64,000 bases of DNA from Herbiconiux daphne (GTDB lineage: Bacteria; Actinomycetota; Actinomycetes; Actinomycetales; Microbacteriaceae): contig NZ_JANLCJ010000005.1 of assembly GCF_024979295.1 (NCBI RefSeq), positions 372,001 to 436,000 on the forward strand. The letters are read 5' to 3'. Every line of letters begins with the position of its first letter. Position 1 is the first letter of the stretch. Made by a program: the position numbers and the translations under genes. Positions 43,036 through 51,953 of the stretch are shown here, piece after piece. Under the pieces are notes generated by a model. That model made no database searches and was not told the DNA's origin. It saw only the letters and a program-made list of their open reading frames with translations.

Positions 43036-43827
43036 ATGAAGACGACGAAGTCGAACCGCGCCGTGGTGATCACCGGCGCGAGCGGAGGCATGGGCCGCGA
43101 AGCCGCCGCCCGCTATCTCGAGCTGGGCGATCGCGTTGCACTGCTCGACGTGGATGCCGCGACGCTCGCGTCGGTCGCGGGGGAGCTGCGTGCGCAGTTC
43201 CCCTCGGCGGACGTGCTGGAGGTGACGTGCAACGTGGCCTCGCCGGAGTCGGTCGAGGCGGCGCGCGACACCGTGGCCGCGTGGTCGGGCGAGGTCGACG
43301 TGCTGGCCCTCATCGCCGGCGTGCTGCAGAAGGCGGGCCCGATCACCGAGCTCTCGATCGACGAGTGGGACCGCACGCAGAACATCAACCTGCGCGGGGT
43401 GTTCTTGATGGCCCGCACGTTCATCCCGCTCATGCCGAGCAACGACGGCGCCTCGATCGTCACCATCGGCAGCTGGTACGGCCGGTCGGGCCACGCGCTG
43501 TTCTCGGCCTACTGCGCCTCGAAGGCCGGCGTGATCAACCTCACCCAGACCATCGCCGCCGAGCTCGCCGAGAAGGGCATCCGCGCCAACGTGGTGTGTC
43601 CCGGCAACATCGACACCCAGATGCACCGCAAGGCGCTGCACGAGGAGGCGGAGTCGCGGGGCATCACGTTCGAGGAGATGAAGGCCATCGAGTGGGCGAA
43701 GATCCCGCTCGGCATCGCCGGGCCCGCCTCGACCATCGTCGACGCCGTCGAGTTCCTCACCTCGGCCCACGCCTCGTACATCACCGGGGCGTCGATCGAC
43801 GTCAACGGCGGGGTGCTCTTCCACTGA
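43036..43827 (+). CDS. Short-chain dehydrogenase/reductase (paralogue of 31862)
   Basis: 263 residues. Core motifs are VVITGASGGMGRE, NLRGVFLMARTFIPLMP, active-site SAYCASKAGV and C-terminal ITGASIDVNGG. The region MHRKALHEEAESRGITFEEM and IEWAKIPL matches the SDR at 31862, so the two probably act on the same or related substrate. ATG 43036 follows AAAGGA, 12 bp after the previous stop: second gene of the SDR operon. Confidence 0.88.
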   Translation: MKTTKSNRAVVITGASGGMGREAAARYLELGDRVALLDVDAATLASVAGELRAQFPSADVLEVTCNVASPESVEAARDTVAAWSGEVDVLALIAGVLQKAGPITELSIDEWDRTQNINLRGVFLMARTFIPLMPSNDGASIVTIGSWYGRSGHALFSAYCASKAGVINLTQTIAAELAEKGIRANVVCPGNIDTQMHRKALHEEAESRGITFEEMKAIEWAKIPLGIAGPASTIVDAVEFLTSAHASYITGASIDVNGGVLFH

Positions 43828-43897
43828 GCCGGCTGCGCCGAACCCCACGATCATCACCCCTTCTCGTTCACACCCCTCTCACCTCAAGGAAGAAGAC

Positions 43898-44677
43898 ATG
43901 ACTGCTCGTCTCACCGGAAAGACCATCGTCGTCACGGGCGGCGGCTCGGGCATCGGCGCCGGCATCGGCCGCGGCCTCGGCAACGAGGGCGCCAACGTGG
44001 TGCTCGCCGACCTCAACCTCGACGCCGCCCAGGCGGTCGCCGACGAGATCACGGCCTCCGGCGGCTCCGCGATCGCCGTGCAGGTCGACGTCGCCGACCG
44101 CGCCACCGTCGCCGCGGGCATCGCGAAGGCCGTCGAGGCCTACGGCCGCCTCGACGCCTACTTCAACAACGCCGGCATGAACGCGCCGATGAAGTTCCTC
44201 GAGATCACCGAGGACAACTTCTCGCTGATCATGCGCATCAACGCACTCGGCGTGCTCATCGGCACCCAGGAGGCGGCGAAGCAGTTCATCGCCCAGGGCG
44301 GCGGCGGAAAGGTGATCAACACGGCGTCGATCGCCGGCCGCACCGGCTTCGCGAGCTTCGCCCCCTACAGCGCCTCGAAGGCCGCGGTCATCTCGCTCAC
44401 GCAGGCGGCCGCCCGGTCGCTCGCCGAGCACGGCATCACCGTCAACGGGTTCGCCCCGGGCGTCGTGGCGACCCCGCTGTGGAAGAAGCTCGACGCCGAC
44501 CTCGAGAAGATGGGCGAGGGCGACTCGGGCTTCGACTCGATGGCCTCCGGCATCCTGCTCGGGCGCCCGGCGGAGCCGGAGGACATCGCGCCGACCGCCA
44601 TCTTCCTGGCCTCGAGCGACTCCGACTACATCACCGGCCAGATCATGGCCATCGAAGGCGGCATGATCCTGGTCTGA
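43898..44677 (+). CDS. Short-chain dehydrogenase/reductase
   Basis: 259 residues. TIVVTGGGSGIGAGIG (cofactor), FNNAGMNAPM, active-site APYSASKAAV and C-terminal ITGQIMAIEGGM. Most like diacetyl/acetoin- or polyol-type reductases. ATG 43898 follows AAGGAAG, 70 bp after the previous SDR. Third and last gene of this rightward SDR set. Confidence 0.88.
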   Translation: MTARLTGKTIVVTGGGSGIGAGIGRGLGNEGANVVLADLNLDAAQAVADEITASGGSAIAVQVDVADRATVAAGIAKAVEAYGRLDAYFNNAGMNAPMKFLEITEDNFSLIMRINALGVLIGTQEAAKQFIAQGGGGKVINTASIAGRTGFASFAPYSASKAAVISLTQAAARSLAEHGITVNGFAPGVVATPLWKKLDADLEKMGEGDSGFDSMASGILLGRPAEPEDIAPTAIFLASSDSDYITGQIMAIEGGMILV

Positions 44678-44731
44678 CGCCGGCCCGGGCCCGCTAGTCT
44701 GGAAGACTTTCTTCCAGGCAGGAGCGGGCCC

Positions 44732-45535
44732 ATGAATTCTCCGGAGCTGCAGCAATCGCTGCTCGACCTCGTTCTGCCGCGGATGGCGGCCGACGAACGG
44801 GTCGTGGGGGTGGCGGTCGCAGGATCGCTCGCCTCCGGAACCGGCGACGAGTTCTCGGACATCGATCTCGTGGTGGTGATCGATGACGCCGCCTACCCCG
44901 ACGTCTCCGCCGATCGGCTGGAGGCCGTCGGGTCGTGGGCGCGGCTCGTCGCCGGCTTCACCGGAGAGCACGTCGGCGAGCCCCGGGTGGTGATCACCCT
45001 GGCCGGGCCGCCGCTCGTGCACGTCGACGTCAAGCTCGTCGACCTGGCGGGCTTCGCCGACCGCGTGGCCGACCCGTCGATCGTGCACGACCCGGCCGGC
45101 CTGCTCGCCCGGGCGATCGCCGAGCATCCGCTGGTCTCGCGCCCGTTCGACGTGCAGTGGGTCGAGGACCGGTTCTGGGTCTGGGTGCACTACGCCGCCA
45201 CCAAGCTCGGTCGCGGCGAGCTGTTCGAGGTGCTCGATCATCTCGCGTTCGTGCGCGGCGCCGTGCTCGGCCCGCTCGCGGCATTGCACGCGGGCGTCGA
45301 ACCGCGGGGAGTGCGGCAGCTCGAGCGGCTCGCGCCGGTCGAGGCGGCCGAGCTGCGGGCGACCGTCAGTGGCTACGACCGGGCGGATGCCGCTCGGGCG
45401 GTCGTGGCGAGCGTGGAGCTCTACCGGCGCTGGCGAGAGGGCCACGACGTCGAGAAGCGGGCGCTCGCCGAGGAGCTGGCGATGGACTATCTCGCAGGCA
45501 TCCTCGCGCGTGACGAGGTGGCCGGCCGGAGCTAG
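44732..45535 (+). CDS. Nucleotidyltransferase-domain protein (aminoglycoside-adenylyltransferase-like)
   Basis: 267 residues. The N-terminal nucleotidyltransferase fold carries AGSLASGTGDEFSDIDLVVV, with the GS motif and the D-x-D metal pair, and a third acidic site in VHVDVKLVDL. The C-terminal helical half resembles the substrate-binding domain of such enzymes. The target (small molecule, RNA or protein) is unknown. It ends with TAG overlapping the convergent LLM gene's stop by two bases. Confidence 0.8.
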   Translation: MNSPELQQSLLDLVLPRMAADERVVGVAVAGSLASGTGDEFSDIDLVVVIDDAAYPDVSADRLEAVGSWARLVAGFTGEHVGEPRVVITLAGPPLVHVDVKLVDLAGFADRVADPSIVHDPAGLLARAIAEHPLVSRPFDVQWVEDRFWVWVHYAATKLGRGELFEVLDHLAFVRGAVLGPLAALHAGVEPRGVRQLERLAPVEAAELRATVSGYDRADAARAVVASVELYRRWREGHDVEKRALAEELAMDYLAGILARDEVAGRS

Positions 45536-46509
45536 GCGGAGGGCTTCGCGAAGCGGCTGGGCTGCCAGGGCAGTCCGAGGCGGGAGGCGAAGGTCGGCGC
45601 CGGTGCGGACGGGGTGGTCGCGCCCGGGAGCGCCGCGGGCGAACGCTCCAGGTCGCCCAGCACGTGACTCAGGAGCCCGGCCGGAACGGTCACCCGCAGG
45701 AGCGTCGTGCCGGAGCCGGCGGTGCGCTCGGGGTCGAGCCGCCCCGTCTGCCGTGCGACCTCGTCGAGCAGGCCGGCGGCGGAACCGGCGTTCGTCCGCA
45801 CGATCCGGGCAGGGGGCACGCCGCTGGGCGACCGGTCGTCGCTCGTCGCCGGGGCCGAGAGCCGCGCGGCGCCCTGCTCGTCGGCGAGGAACACCGGCGG
45901 CCGGCCCTGCGGTGGCCGCGGCGTGATCAGCGGTCCCTTCACCCGGAAGTACCGCCCGTCGTGGTCGATGTGGTGGATCTTCGCGTTGTCGACGTAGCGC
46001 CCGGTCGCGATCTCGCGGATCTCGGCGCCGTCTTCCCACGAGTCCCAGAGGTCGCCGAGCACCACGGCGAACTCGACGGCCTGGGCGGCGCGGCCGGCGG
46101 CATCCAGATCGGTCGCGGCGGGGAAGAACCGGTCGGCCGTGGCCGATCGCGCCGGGTCGAGCAGGAGGCCGGCCCGGCCGGCGCTCGCGAAGTCGAGCGT
46201 GGCGATGGCCTTCGCCACATGGAACGGCTCGGCGTAGTGGCTCGACGCGCTCGCGAGCAACGCGACCCGGCTCGTGCGGCGGGCGACGAACGCGAGCGCG
46301 TCGACCGCGGAGAGGCGGGGGCCGCCGTCGGCCACGCGCGCCAGCGGATCGTCGAGCGCGACGAAGTCGAAGCCGAGCGCGTCGGCGCGGGTCGCGGCAT
46401 CGGCGAGCGCGGCGACCCCGGCGGCCCCGCCGTCGGCGCCGATCCCGTCGAGCCCGAGCCCGACGAGCACGCGCGCCGCGGTGCTCCCGGGCGCCTGCGA
46501 TGAGCTCAC
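45532..46509 (-). CDS. LLM-class flavin-dependent oxidoreductase (copy 1)
   Basis: 325 residues of the luciferase-like TIM barrel: ADALGFDFVALDDPLA, then SRVALLASASSHYAEPFHVAKAIATLDFAS and GLLLDPARS. YFRVKGPLITPRPPQGRPPVFL is typical of the NtaA/SnaA type, but the protein is shorter than usual at its end. GTG 46509 overlaps the adenosine deaminase stop as GTGA, so the two are coupled. A flavin reductase partner is not encoded nearby. Substrate unknown. Confidence 0.8.
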   Translation of the reverse strand: MSSSQAPGSTAARVLVGLGLDGIGADGGAAGVAALADAATRADALGFDFVALDDPLARVADGGPRLSAVDALAFVARRTSRVALLASASSHYAEPFHVAKAIATLDFASAGRAGLLLDPARSATADRFFPAATDLDAAGRAAQAVEFAVVLGDLWDSWEDGAEIREIATGRYVDNAKIHHIDHDGRYFRVKGPLITPRPPQGRPPVFLADEQGAARLSAPATSDDRSPSGVPPARIVRTNAGSAAGLLDEVARQTGRLDPERTAGSGTTLLRVTVPAGLLSHVLGDLERSPAALPGATTPSAPAPTFASRLGLPWQPSRFAKPSA

Positions 46510-47606
46510 GACGCCTCCCCGTACGCCGCGCCGACCGAGCCCGCGCCGGCCGGGCCCGCGCCGCCCGGGCCCGCGCTGCCCGAGCCCTGGCCTCCCGCCC
46601 AATGGGCCTCGCCGATCGCGCGCAGCCGCTCCGCCATCTCGGGCCCCGACACCTGCCCCAGCACGCCGGCCTCGAACAGACTCCGCGGGTCGGCTCCCAC
46701 CGAGCGGGCGAAGGCGTGCTCGACGCCGAGATCGGTGCCGAACATCGCCGGATCGTCGGTGTTGACCGTCACCGGCAGGCGCAGCTCGAGCATGGCCCTC
46801 AGCGGATGCTCGTCGAGGCTCCTCACCACCCGGGTGCGCAGGTTCGAGGTGGGGCACACGTCGAGCACGATGCCGCGATCGCGCAGCTCGGCCACCAGTG
46901 CCGGGTCGTCGATCGCCCGGAAGCCGTGGCGGATGCGCGCCGCCCCCAGCAGCTCGACGGCCTCCCGCACCGACGACGGCCCGGCATCCTCACCCGCGTG
47001 CGGCACCGCGGCGAGCCCGCCATCGCGCGCCCGCTCGAACAGCTCGGCGAACGCGCTGGTCGGCGCCGCCCGTTCGCGCCCGCCGAGCCCGATGCCCACG
47101 ATGCCGCGATCGCGGAACCGGATCGACTCCTCCACCAGCTCCCGGCTCAGCGCGGGCGGCCGGTTGCGGTCGATGTCGGGAGTGAGTCGCACGATAACCC
47201 CGGTCTGCTCGAAGGCGTCCTGGATGCCGTCGGTGAACCCCTCGAACAGCTCGCGCCCCTCGATGCCCCTGGCGTAGTACTGGCCGGGCGAGAAGATGCC
47301 CTCGAGGTAGACGGCCCCGAACCCCGCCGCCTCACGGGCGTAGTCGACCACCACCTGGCGGAAGTCCGAGGCGGTGAACAGCACGTCGGTCGTGACGTTC
47401 CACACGTCGATGAAGTGGTCGAAGTCACGGAAGTCGTAGAACCGCTCCAGCTCGGCGAGCGTGTCGACCGGCAGCGCCACACCGTTGCGTCGCGCCAGCG
47501 TGAACAGGGTCGCCGGCCGCACGGCCCCCTCGAGGTGCACGTGCAGCTCGATCTTCGGGTAGGCGCCGGATGCCGCGGCGGCGCCTGCGCCGGGTGCGTC
47601 AGTCAT
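46506..47606 (-). CDS. Adenosine deaminase-family protein
   Basis: 366 residues. All zinc and catalytic motifs are present: HVHLEG (His 22 and 24), VPHAGED, RIRHGF, DVCPTSNL and NTDDPAMFGTDL, so it should hydrolyse an aminopurine or similar ring amine. The last 30 residues are a Gly/Pro/Ala tail. The family also contains aminodeoxyfutalosine and adenine deaminases. It overlaps the LLM genes on both sides (8 bp upstream, GTGA downstream), an unusual partnership for a simple purine-salvage enzyme. Confidence 0.88.
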   Translation of the reverse strand: MTDAPGAGAAAASGAYPKIELHVHLEGAVRPATLFTLARRNGVALPVDTLAELERFYDFRDFDHFIDVWNVTTDVLFTASDFRQVVVDYAREAAGFGAVYLEGIFSPGQYYARGIEGRELFEGFTDGIQDAFEQTGVIVRLTPDIDRNRPPALSRELVEESIRFRDRGIVGIGLGGRERAAPTSAFAELFERARDGGLAAVPHAGEDAGPSSVREAVELLGAARIRHGFRAIDDPALVAELRDRGIVLDVCPTSNLRTRVVRSLDEHPLRAMLELRLPVTVNTDDPAMFGTDLGVEHAFARSVGADPRSLFEAGVLGQVSGPEMAERLRAIGEAHWAGGQGSGSAGPGGAGPAGAGSVGAAYGEAS

Positions 47607-48864
47607 CGCCGACCACCGCGGCCCCCTCGCGCAGATGGTGCTGCAGGGTGTCGCCCGAGTAGCCCGCGCGGTACACCCCGAGCTCCTGCAGCTCGGGCAC
47701 CACCCGGTCGACGAACTCGTCGAGACCGCTCGGCACCACCGAGGGGTTCACCACGAAGCCGTCGGCCGCGCCGGACTGCACCCAGGTGTTGATCTGATCG
47801 GCCACCTGCCGGGGGGTGCCGACGAAGTCGCGCCGGGCCCGCACGGTGCTGAGCAGCTGGCGGGTGGTGAGCTGCTGCTCTTCGGCGATGCGCCGCCAGC
47901 CGGCCACCAGCACCCGCGCATCCCGCTCGCCGCCGACCTGGCCGCGCGCGAACGCGTCGGCGTGATGCCAGTCGGGGTCGAAGTCGGGCAGCGGCCCGTC
48001 GACGTCGAAGTCGCTGAGGTCGTGCCCCCACACTTCTTCGAGCAGAAAGGCGGCGACACGGGGAGTCATCTCGAGTGCGCGCCATTCCCGCAACCGCTCC
48101 TCGGCCTCGGCGGGGGTGTCGCCCAGCACGAACGCCGTGCTCGGCATGATCACCACGTCGTCGTCGCGGCCGAGCGCCCGCCGGCGCGAACGGATGTCGC
48201 GGCAGAACGCCCGCGACTCCTCGATGCTGCGGCGCCCGGCGAACACCACTTCGGCGTGCGCGGCCGCGAGATCGCGGCCCTCGGCCGAGCCGCCGGCCTG
48301 CACGATCGACGGCTGCGGGCCGGCCACGGGCGCGAAGGCGGCGTCGTCGTCGTCGCCCGACCAGAGCCGCTGCACCTCGCGGATGAAGGCGTCGGCCTGA
48401 CTGTAGCGGTCGGCGTGCGCCACCATGCGGTCGGGCCGGAAGTTCGACGACGCCCCGATGCCGAAGGTCGTGTGCGAGGTCACGACGTTCCAGCCCGCCC
48501 GGCCGCCCGAGAGGTGGTGAACGGCCGCGAGCCGCCGGGCGACGTCGTAGGGGTCGGAGAACGTGGTGCCGATGGTGGCGACCAGCCCGATGCTCTCGGT
48601 CTCGGCGGCCAGCGCCGAGAGCACGGTGAGCGAGTCGGGCTTGTCGAGGATGGCATGGTCGATCACCCGCCCGCGATGCTCCTGCAGCCAGTTGGCCTCG
48701 GCGAGGAAGACGAAGTCGAAGGCGCCGCGCTCGGCGCTGCGGGCGAAGTGCCGGAAGGCCTCGAACTCGATCTGGCTGCCGGCATCCGGATGGCTCCACA
48801 GCGTGTGATGGTGGTCGTTCGGGTAGAAGGCGCCCAGGTGCACCTGCCGAAGACCGTCGCTCAT
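47599..48864 (-). CDS. LLM-class FMN monooxygenase, NtaA/SnaA/DszA type (copy 2)
   Basis: 421 residues. Typical features of the DszA-like two-component monooxygenases are FDFVFLAEANWL, GWNVVTSHTTFGIGASSNFRP, PSIVQAGGSAEGRDLAAAHAE and C-terminal DGFVVNPSVVPSGLDEFVDRVVPELQ. They use reduced FMN from a separate reductase to oxidise heterocycles, sulfur compounds or chelators. ATG 48864. First gene of an operon with adenosine deaminase and a second LLM protein, pointing to a nitrogen-heterocycle route. Confidence 0.87.
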   Translation of the reverse strand: MSDGLRQVHLGAFYPNDHHHTLWSHPDAGSQIEFEAFRHFARSAERGAFDFVFLAEANWLQEHRGRVIDHAILDKPDSLTVLSALAAETESIGLVATIGTTFSDPYDVARRLAAVHHLSGGRAGWNVVTSHTTFGIGASSNFRPDRMVAHADRYSQADAFIREVQRLWSGDDDDAAFAPVAGPQPSIVQAGGSAEGRDLAAAHAEVVFAGRRSIEESRAFCRDIRSRRRALGRDDDVVIMPSTAFVLGDTPAEAEERLREWRALEMTPRVAAFLLEEVWGHDLSDFDVDGPLPDFDPDWHHADAFARGQVGGERDARVLVAGWRRIAEEQQLTTRQLLSTVRARRDFVGTPRQVADQINTWVQSGAADGFVVNPSVVPSGLDEFVDRVVPELQELGVYRAGYSGDTLQHHLREGAAVVGDD

Positions 48865-48978
48865 CACACCTAATCTAGGGGAGCGCGACGGCGCACGAGG
48901 GCAGATGTCGCTGTGTGACCACGCGCCGGGATGCGCGGCCCGGGTTTGGCAGGATGGGCACGTGCTGCGAGACCTGCC

Positions 48979-50121
48979 ATGACCGCAATCCCCCTCTCCG
49001 TGCTCGACCTGGTGCTGGTGCCCGAGGGCGGCACGCCCGCGGCGGCGCTCGCCGAGTCGGTCGAGCTGGCCCGCGCGGCCGACCGGGCCGGGTACGCCCG
49101 GTTCTGGCTCGCCGAGCACCACCTCTACCCTGGGGGCGCCGGAGCGGCGTCGTACCTGCTCGCCCCGACGATCGCGGCGGCGACCGGCAGCATCCGGGTC
49201 GGCACGGCGGTGATCGTGATCGACAACCACTCGCCGCTGCAGGTGGCCGAGATCGCGGGCACGGCGGCGGCGCTCACGGGCCGCGGCTTCGATCTCGGCA
49301 TCGGCCGAGGGGGCCCGGGCGCCGAGGTGCGCGAGCGCGGGCGGGCGTCGAATGCGCGCCTCGAGGGCGGCGACCTGCGGCCGGGGCCCGTCGGCCCGAG
49401 CCACACGGTCGACGGCGTCGTCGTGCCGGCGCGCGTGGTGCATCCGTTCGCCGACGTGCGCGCCGGGCTCAACGACCGGCTGCTCTCGCGAACCCCTGGC
49501 GACCCCGCGGACTTCGGCGAGCAGGTCGACGACGTGCTCGGGTTCTTGCGCGGCGACTACCGCGCGCCCGAGGGCGTGCCGGTCGTCGCGACCCCCGCCG
49601 AGGGTGCCGACGTCGAGGTGTGGATCCACGGCAGCTCGGCCGGCGTCAGCGCCGAGGTGGCCGGCCGCAACGGCCTGCGGTTCGGGGCCAACTACCACTC
49701 GGTGCCGCAGACCGTCTTCGAGACCGTCGCGGCCTACCGCGAGGCCTTCGTGCCGTCGGCCGAGCTCGACCGCCCGCACCTCGCCGTGTCGGCCGACGTG
49801 CTCGTCGCCGACACCGACGACGAAGCCGAACGGCTCGCGGCACCCTTTGCGCTATGGCTGCACACGGTGCGCACGCGGTATGCCGCCGACCCGTTCCCGA
49901 GCCCGCAGACCTTCGCACGCTTCCCGTGGACCGCCGATCACACGGCGATCGTGGCCGACCGGCTCGAGAGCCGCATCGTCGGCTCACCCGCGACGGTCGT
50001 CAGGCGCCTGCGGGCCCTCGCCGCCGCGACCGGCGCCGACGAGCTCGTGGTCTCGACGCAGGCGCACGCCCTGGCCGACCGCATCCGCTCCTACGAGCTC
50101 CTGGCCGACGCCTGGCGCTGA
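48979..50121 (+). CDS. LLM-class flavin oxidoreductase, luciferase-like (copy 3)
   Basis: 380 residues, of the group with FWLAEHHLYPGGAGAASYLL and TGSIRVGTAVIVIDNHSPLQVAE, the bacterial-luciferase-like monooxygenases. The GIGRGGPGAEVRERGR segment is the flavin-phosphate region. It is divergent from LLM copy 2 (114 bp gap). The function is likely oxidation of a small molecule; this subgroup is not tightly tied to one substrate. Its 3' end is duplicated (see repeat at 50113). Confidence 0.83.
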   Translation: MTAIPLSVLDLVLVPEGGTPAAALAESVELARAADRAGYARFWLAEHHLYPGGAGAASYLLAPTIAAATGSIRVGTAVIVIDNHSPLQVAEIAGTAAALTGRGFDLGIGRGGPGAEVRERGRASNARLEGGDLRPGPVGPSHTVDGVVVPARVVHPFADVRAGLNDRLLSRTPGDPADFGEQVDDVLGFLRGDYRAPEGVPVVATPAEGADVEVWIHGSSAGVSAEVAGRNGLRFGANYHSVPQTVFETVAAYREAFVPSAELDRPHLAVSADVLVADTDDEAERLAAPFALWLHTVRTRYAADPFPSPQTFARFPWTADHTAIVADRLESRIVGSPATVVRRLRALAAATGADELVVSTQAHALADRIRSYELLADAWR

Positions 50122-50144
50122 CCCGAGCTGGCGCTGACCCGAGC
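50113..50144. repeat. 16-bp tandem duplication spanning a stop codon
   Basis: TGGCGCTGACCCGAGC occurs at 50113-50128 and 50129-50144. The first copy includes the TGA of the LLM gene at 50121. It appears to be a slippage duplication. Confidence 0.85.
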
Positions 50145-50172
50145 CGCCGTCCCCGGCACCCCCCCCGGTGAA

Positions 50173-51009
50173 TCAGCGCCCGCCGCCCACCGCGATGCCG
50201 GCCTTGATGTAGCGCTGCGCCGCGAACACCACGATGAGCGCCGGCACGCTCGCCACGAGCGACGCGGCCATGACGGCCGCCCAGCTGGTGACCTGCGAGC
50301 TGGTGAGGGCATAGACGAACACGGTCATCGGATACATCTGGTCCTGGGTCACGAGCGTGAGCCCGAAGAGCAGGTCGCCCCATGCGAACAGGAACGTGAA
50401 GACGCCCGCCGTGATGATGGCGTTCCGCGACAGCGGCACCACGATGCGCAGCAGACTTCCGATCGGGCCCAGCCCGTCGAGCTTGCCCGCCTCGACGATG
50501 TCGTGGTCGAGACGCAGCATGAAGGCGCGCAGCACGATCACCGCGAACGGCACACCGGCCGTGGCATCCGCGAGGATCAGCCCGACGTAGGTGTTGAGGA
50601 TGCCCCACGAGTTGAACATGGCGTAGAACGAGTTCGCGAGCACGATGCTCGGGATCATCTGGGCGAGCAGCAGCAGCACGAGGGCGACGCCGACCGTGCG
50701 CGAGCGCACCCGGCTGAGGGCGTAGGCGGCGGGGACCGCGATCACCAGGGTGAGCGCCACCGATCCGAAGGCCACGATCAGGCTCACCCGCAGGGCGTCG
50801 AGGCCGTCTTCGAACACCGTGCTGTAGCCGTCGAGCGACGGCGCGGGAGGAACCCATTCGATGTTCGCCGACGTGACTCCCGGCTGGAGCGACGCCGAGA
50901 GCATCCAGAAGATCGGAAAGAGGTACACCACGAGGATGGCGACACTCGCGAGGGTGAGCAGCCAGCCGACGCGACGGCGACGGCGGCGGGAGACGGGCAC
51001 GGCGGTCAT
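50173..51009 (-). CDS. Carbohydrate ABC importer permease, MalG type
   Basis: 278 residues with six membrane helices. The EAA loop appears as EAGKLDGLGPIGSLLRIVVPLS, which contacts the ATPase. A basic N-terminus (SRRRRRRVG) precedes the first helix. ATG 51009 overlaps the other permease's stop. No ATPase gene is in the operon, so a shared MsiK-type ATPase elsewhere is likely, as is common in actinobacteria. Confidence 0.9.
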   Translation of the reverse strand: MTAVPVSRRRRRRVGWLLTLASVAILVVYLFPIFWMLSASLQPGVTSANIEWVPPAPSLDGYSTVFEDGLDALRVSLIVAFGSVALTLVIAVPAAYALSRVRSRTVGVALVLLLLAQMIPSIVLANSFYAMFNSWGILNTYVGLILADATAGVPFAVIVLRAFMLRLDHDIVEAGKLDGLGPIGSLLRIVVPLSRNAIITAGVFTFLFAWGDLLFGLTLVTQDQMYPMTVFVYALTSSQVTSWAAVMAASLVASVPALIVVFAAQRYIKAGIAVGGGR

Positions 51010-51953
51010 CGTTCGCTGCGCTCCCGCCGGCCCGACAGCCAGGTGTAGACCGCGGCGAAGGCGAGGCTGATCACGAGCAGCACGATGCCGTAGGCCCCGG
51101 CGTTGCCGAACTCGAACAACTGGAACGCCGAGCGGTAGGAGAGCAGGCCGAGGGTGACCGTGTTGTCGGCCGGGCCGCCCTGGGTGAGCACGAGCACGAG
51201 GTCGACGATCAGCAGGGTGTAGATGACGCTCATCACGACGAGCACCGAGATCACGGGCCAGATCGCCGGAACCACGATGTGCAGCAGCCGCTTCCACGCC
51301 CCGGCGCCGTCGAGTTGCGCGGCCTCGAGCTGTTCGTCGGGCACTTGTTTGAGGGCGGCGCCGAGGATCGTCACCCAGTAGGGCAGCCCGCTCCAGATCG
51401 CCACCGCCACCACGGCCCAGAGCGCGGTCGTCGGGTCGGCGAGCCAGGCGTTGGTGGGCAGGCCGAGGGTGTGCAGGATGTCGTTGACCGCTCCGTCGCC
51501 CGAGAGCAGCCACTTCCAGATGGTGCCGACCACCACGGCCGGTAGCAACCACGGGATGAGCAGCAGCATCGGCAGCCAGCGGCTGCCGGGGAAGCGGCGG
51601 TTGAAGTGCAGGGCCAGCGCGAAGCCGACGACGAGCTCCACCACCACCGAGACGACGGTGATCACGACGGTGTTGAGAACGGCCTTGCCGAGCAGGGGCG
51701 AGGCGAAGATGTCGGCGAAGTTGTCGAGCCCCACGAAGGGGGCCTTGCCGGTGAAGAAGGTGCCGGTGGTGAAGTCGGTGGTGCTCATGTAGACGCCGTA
51801 GCCGAGCGGGAACACGAAGCACAGGGCGAAGAAGACGATCGCCGGAACGAGGAATGCCAGCTGTTCGGCCCGGCTGCGGCCGGCCAGCGACAGGCCTCGC
51901 CGGCCGGACCGCGAGGGTTCCGGCCGGCGAGGCCCGGCGACTGCCCGGGTCAC
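51006..51953 (-). CDS. Carbohydrate ABC importer permease, MalF type
   Basis: 315 residues with six helices after about 30 cytoplasmic residues. The EAA loop is EAAQLDGAGAWKRLLHIVVPAI. VFPLGYGVYMSTTDFTTG matches first-helix regions of MalF/UgpA proteins. GTG 51953 overlaps the binding-protein stop as GTGA, indicating coupled translation. It forms the channel with the MalG-type subunit at 50173. Confidence 0.9.
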   Translation of the reverse strand: MTRAVAGPRRPEPSRSGRRGLSLAGRSRAEQLAFLVPAIVFFALCFVFPLGYGVYMSTTDFTTGTFFTGKAPFVGLDNFADIFASPLLGKAVLNTVVITVVSVVVELVVGFALALHFNRRFPGSRWLPMLLLIPWLLPAVVVGTIWKWLLSGDGAVNDILHTLGLPTNAWLADPTTALWAVVAVAIWSGLPYWVTILGAALKQVPDEQLEAAQLDGAGAWKRLLHIVVPAIWPVISVLVVMSVIYTLLIVDLVLVLTQGGPADNTVTLGLLSYRSAFQLFEFGNAGAYGIVLLVISLAFAAVYTWLSGRRERSER

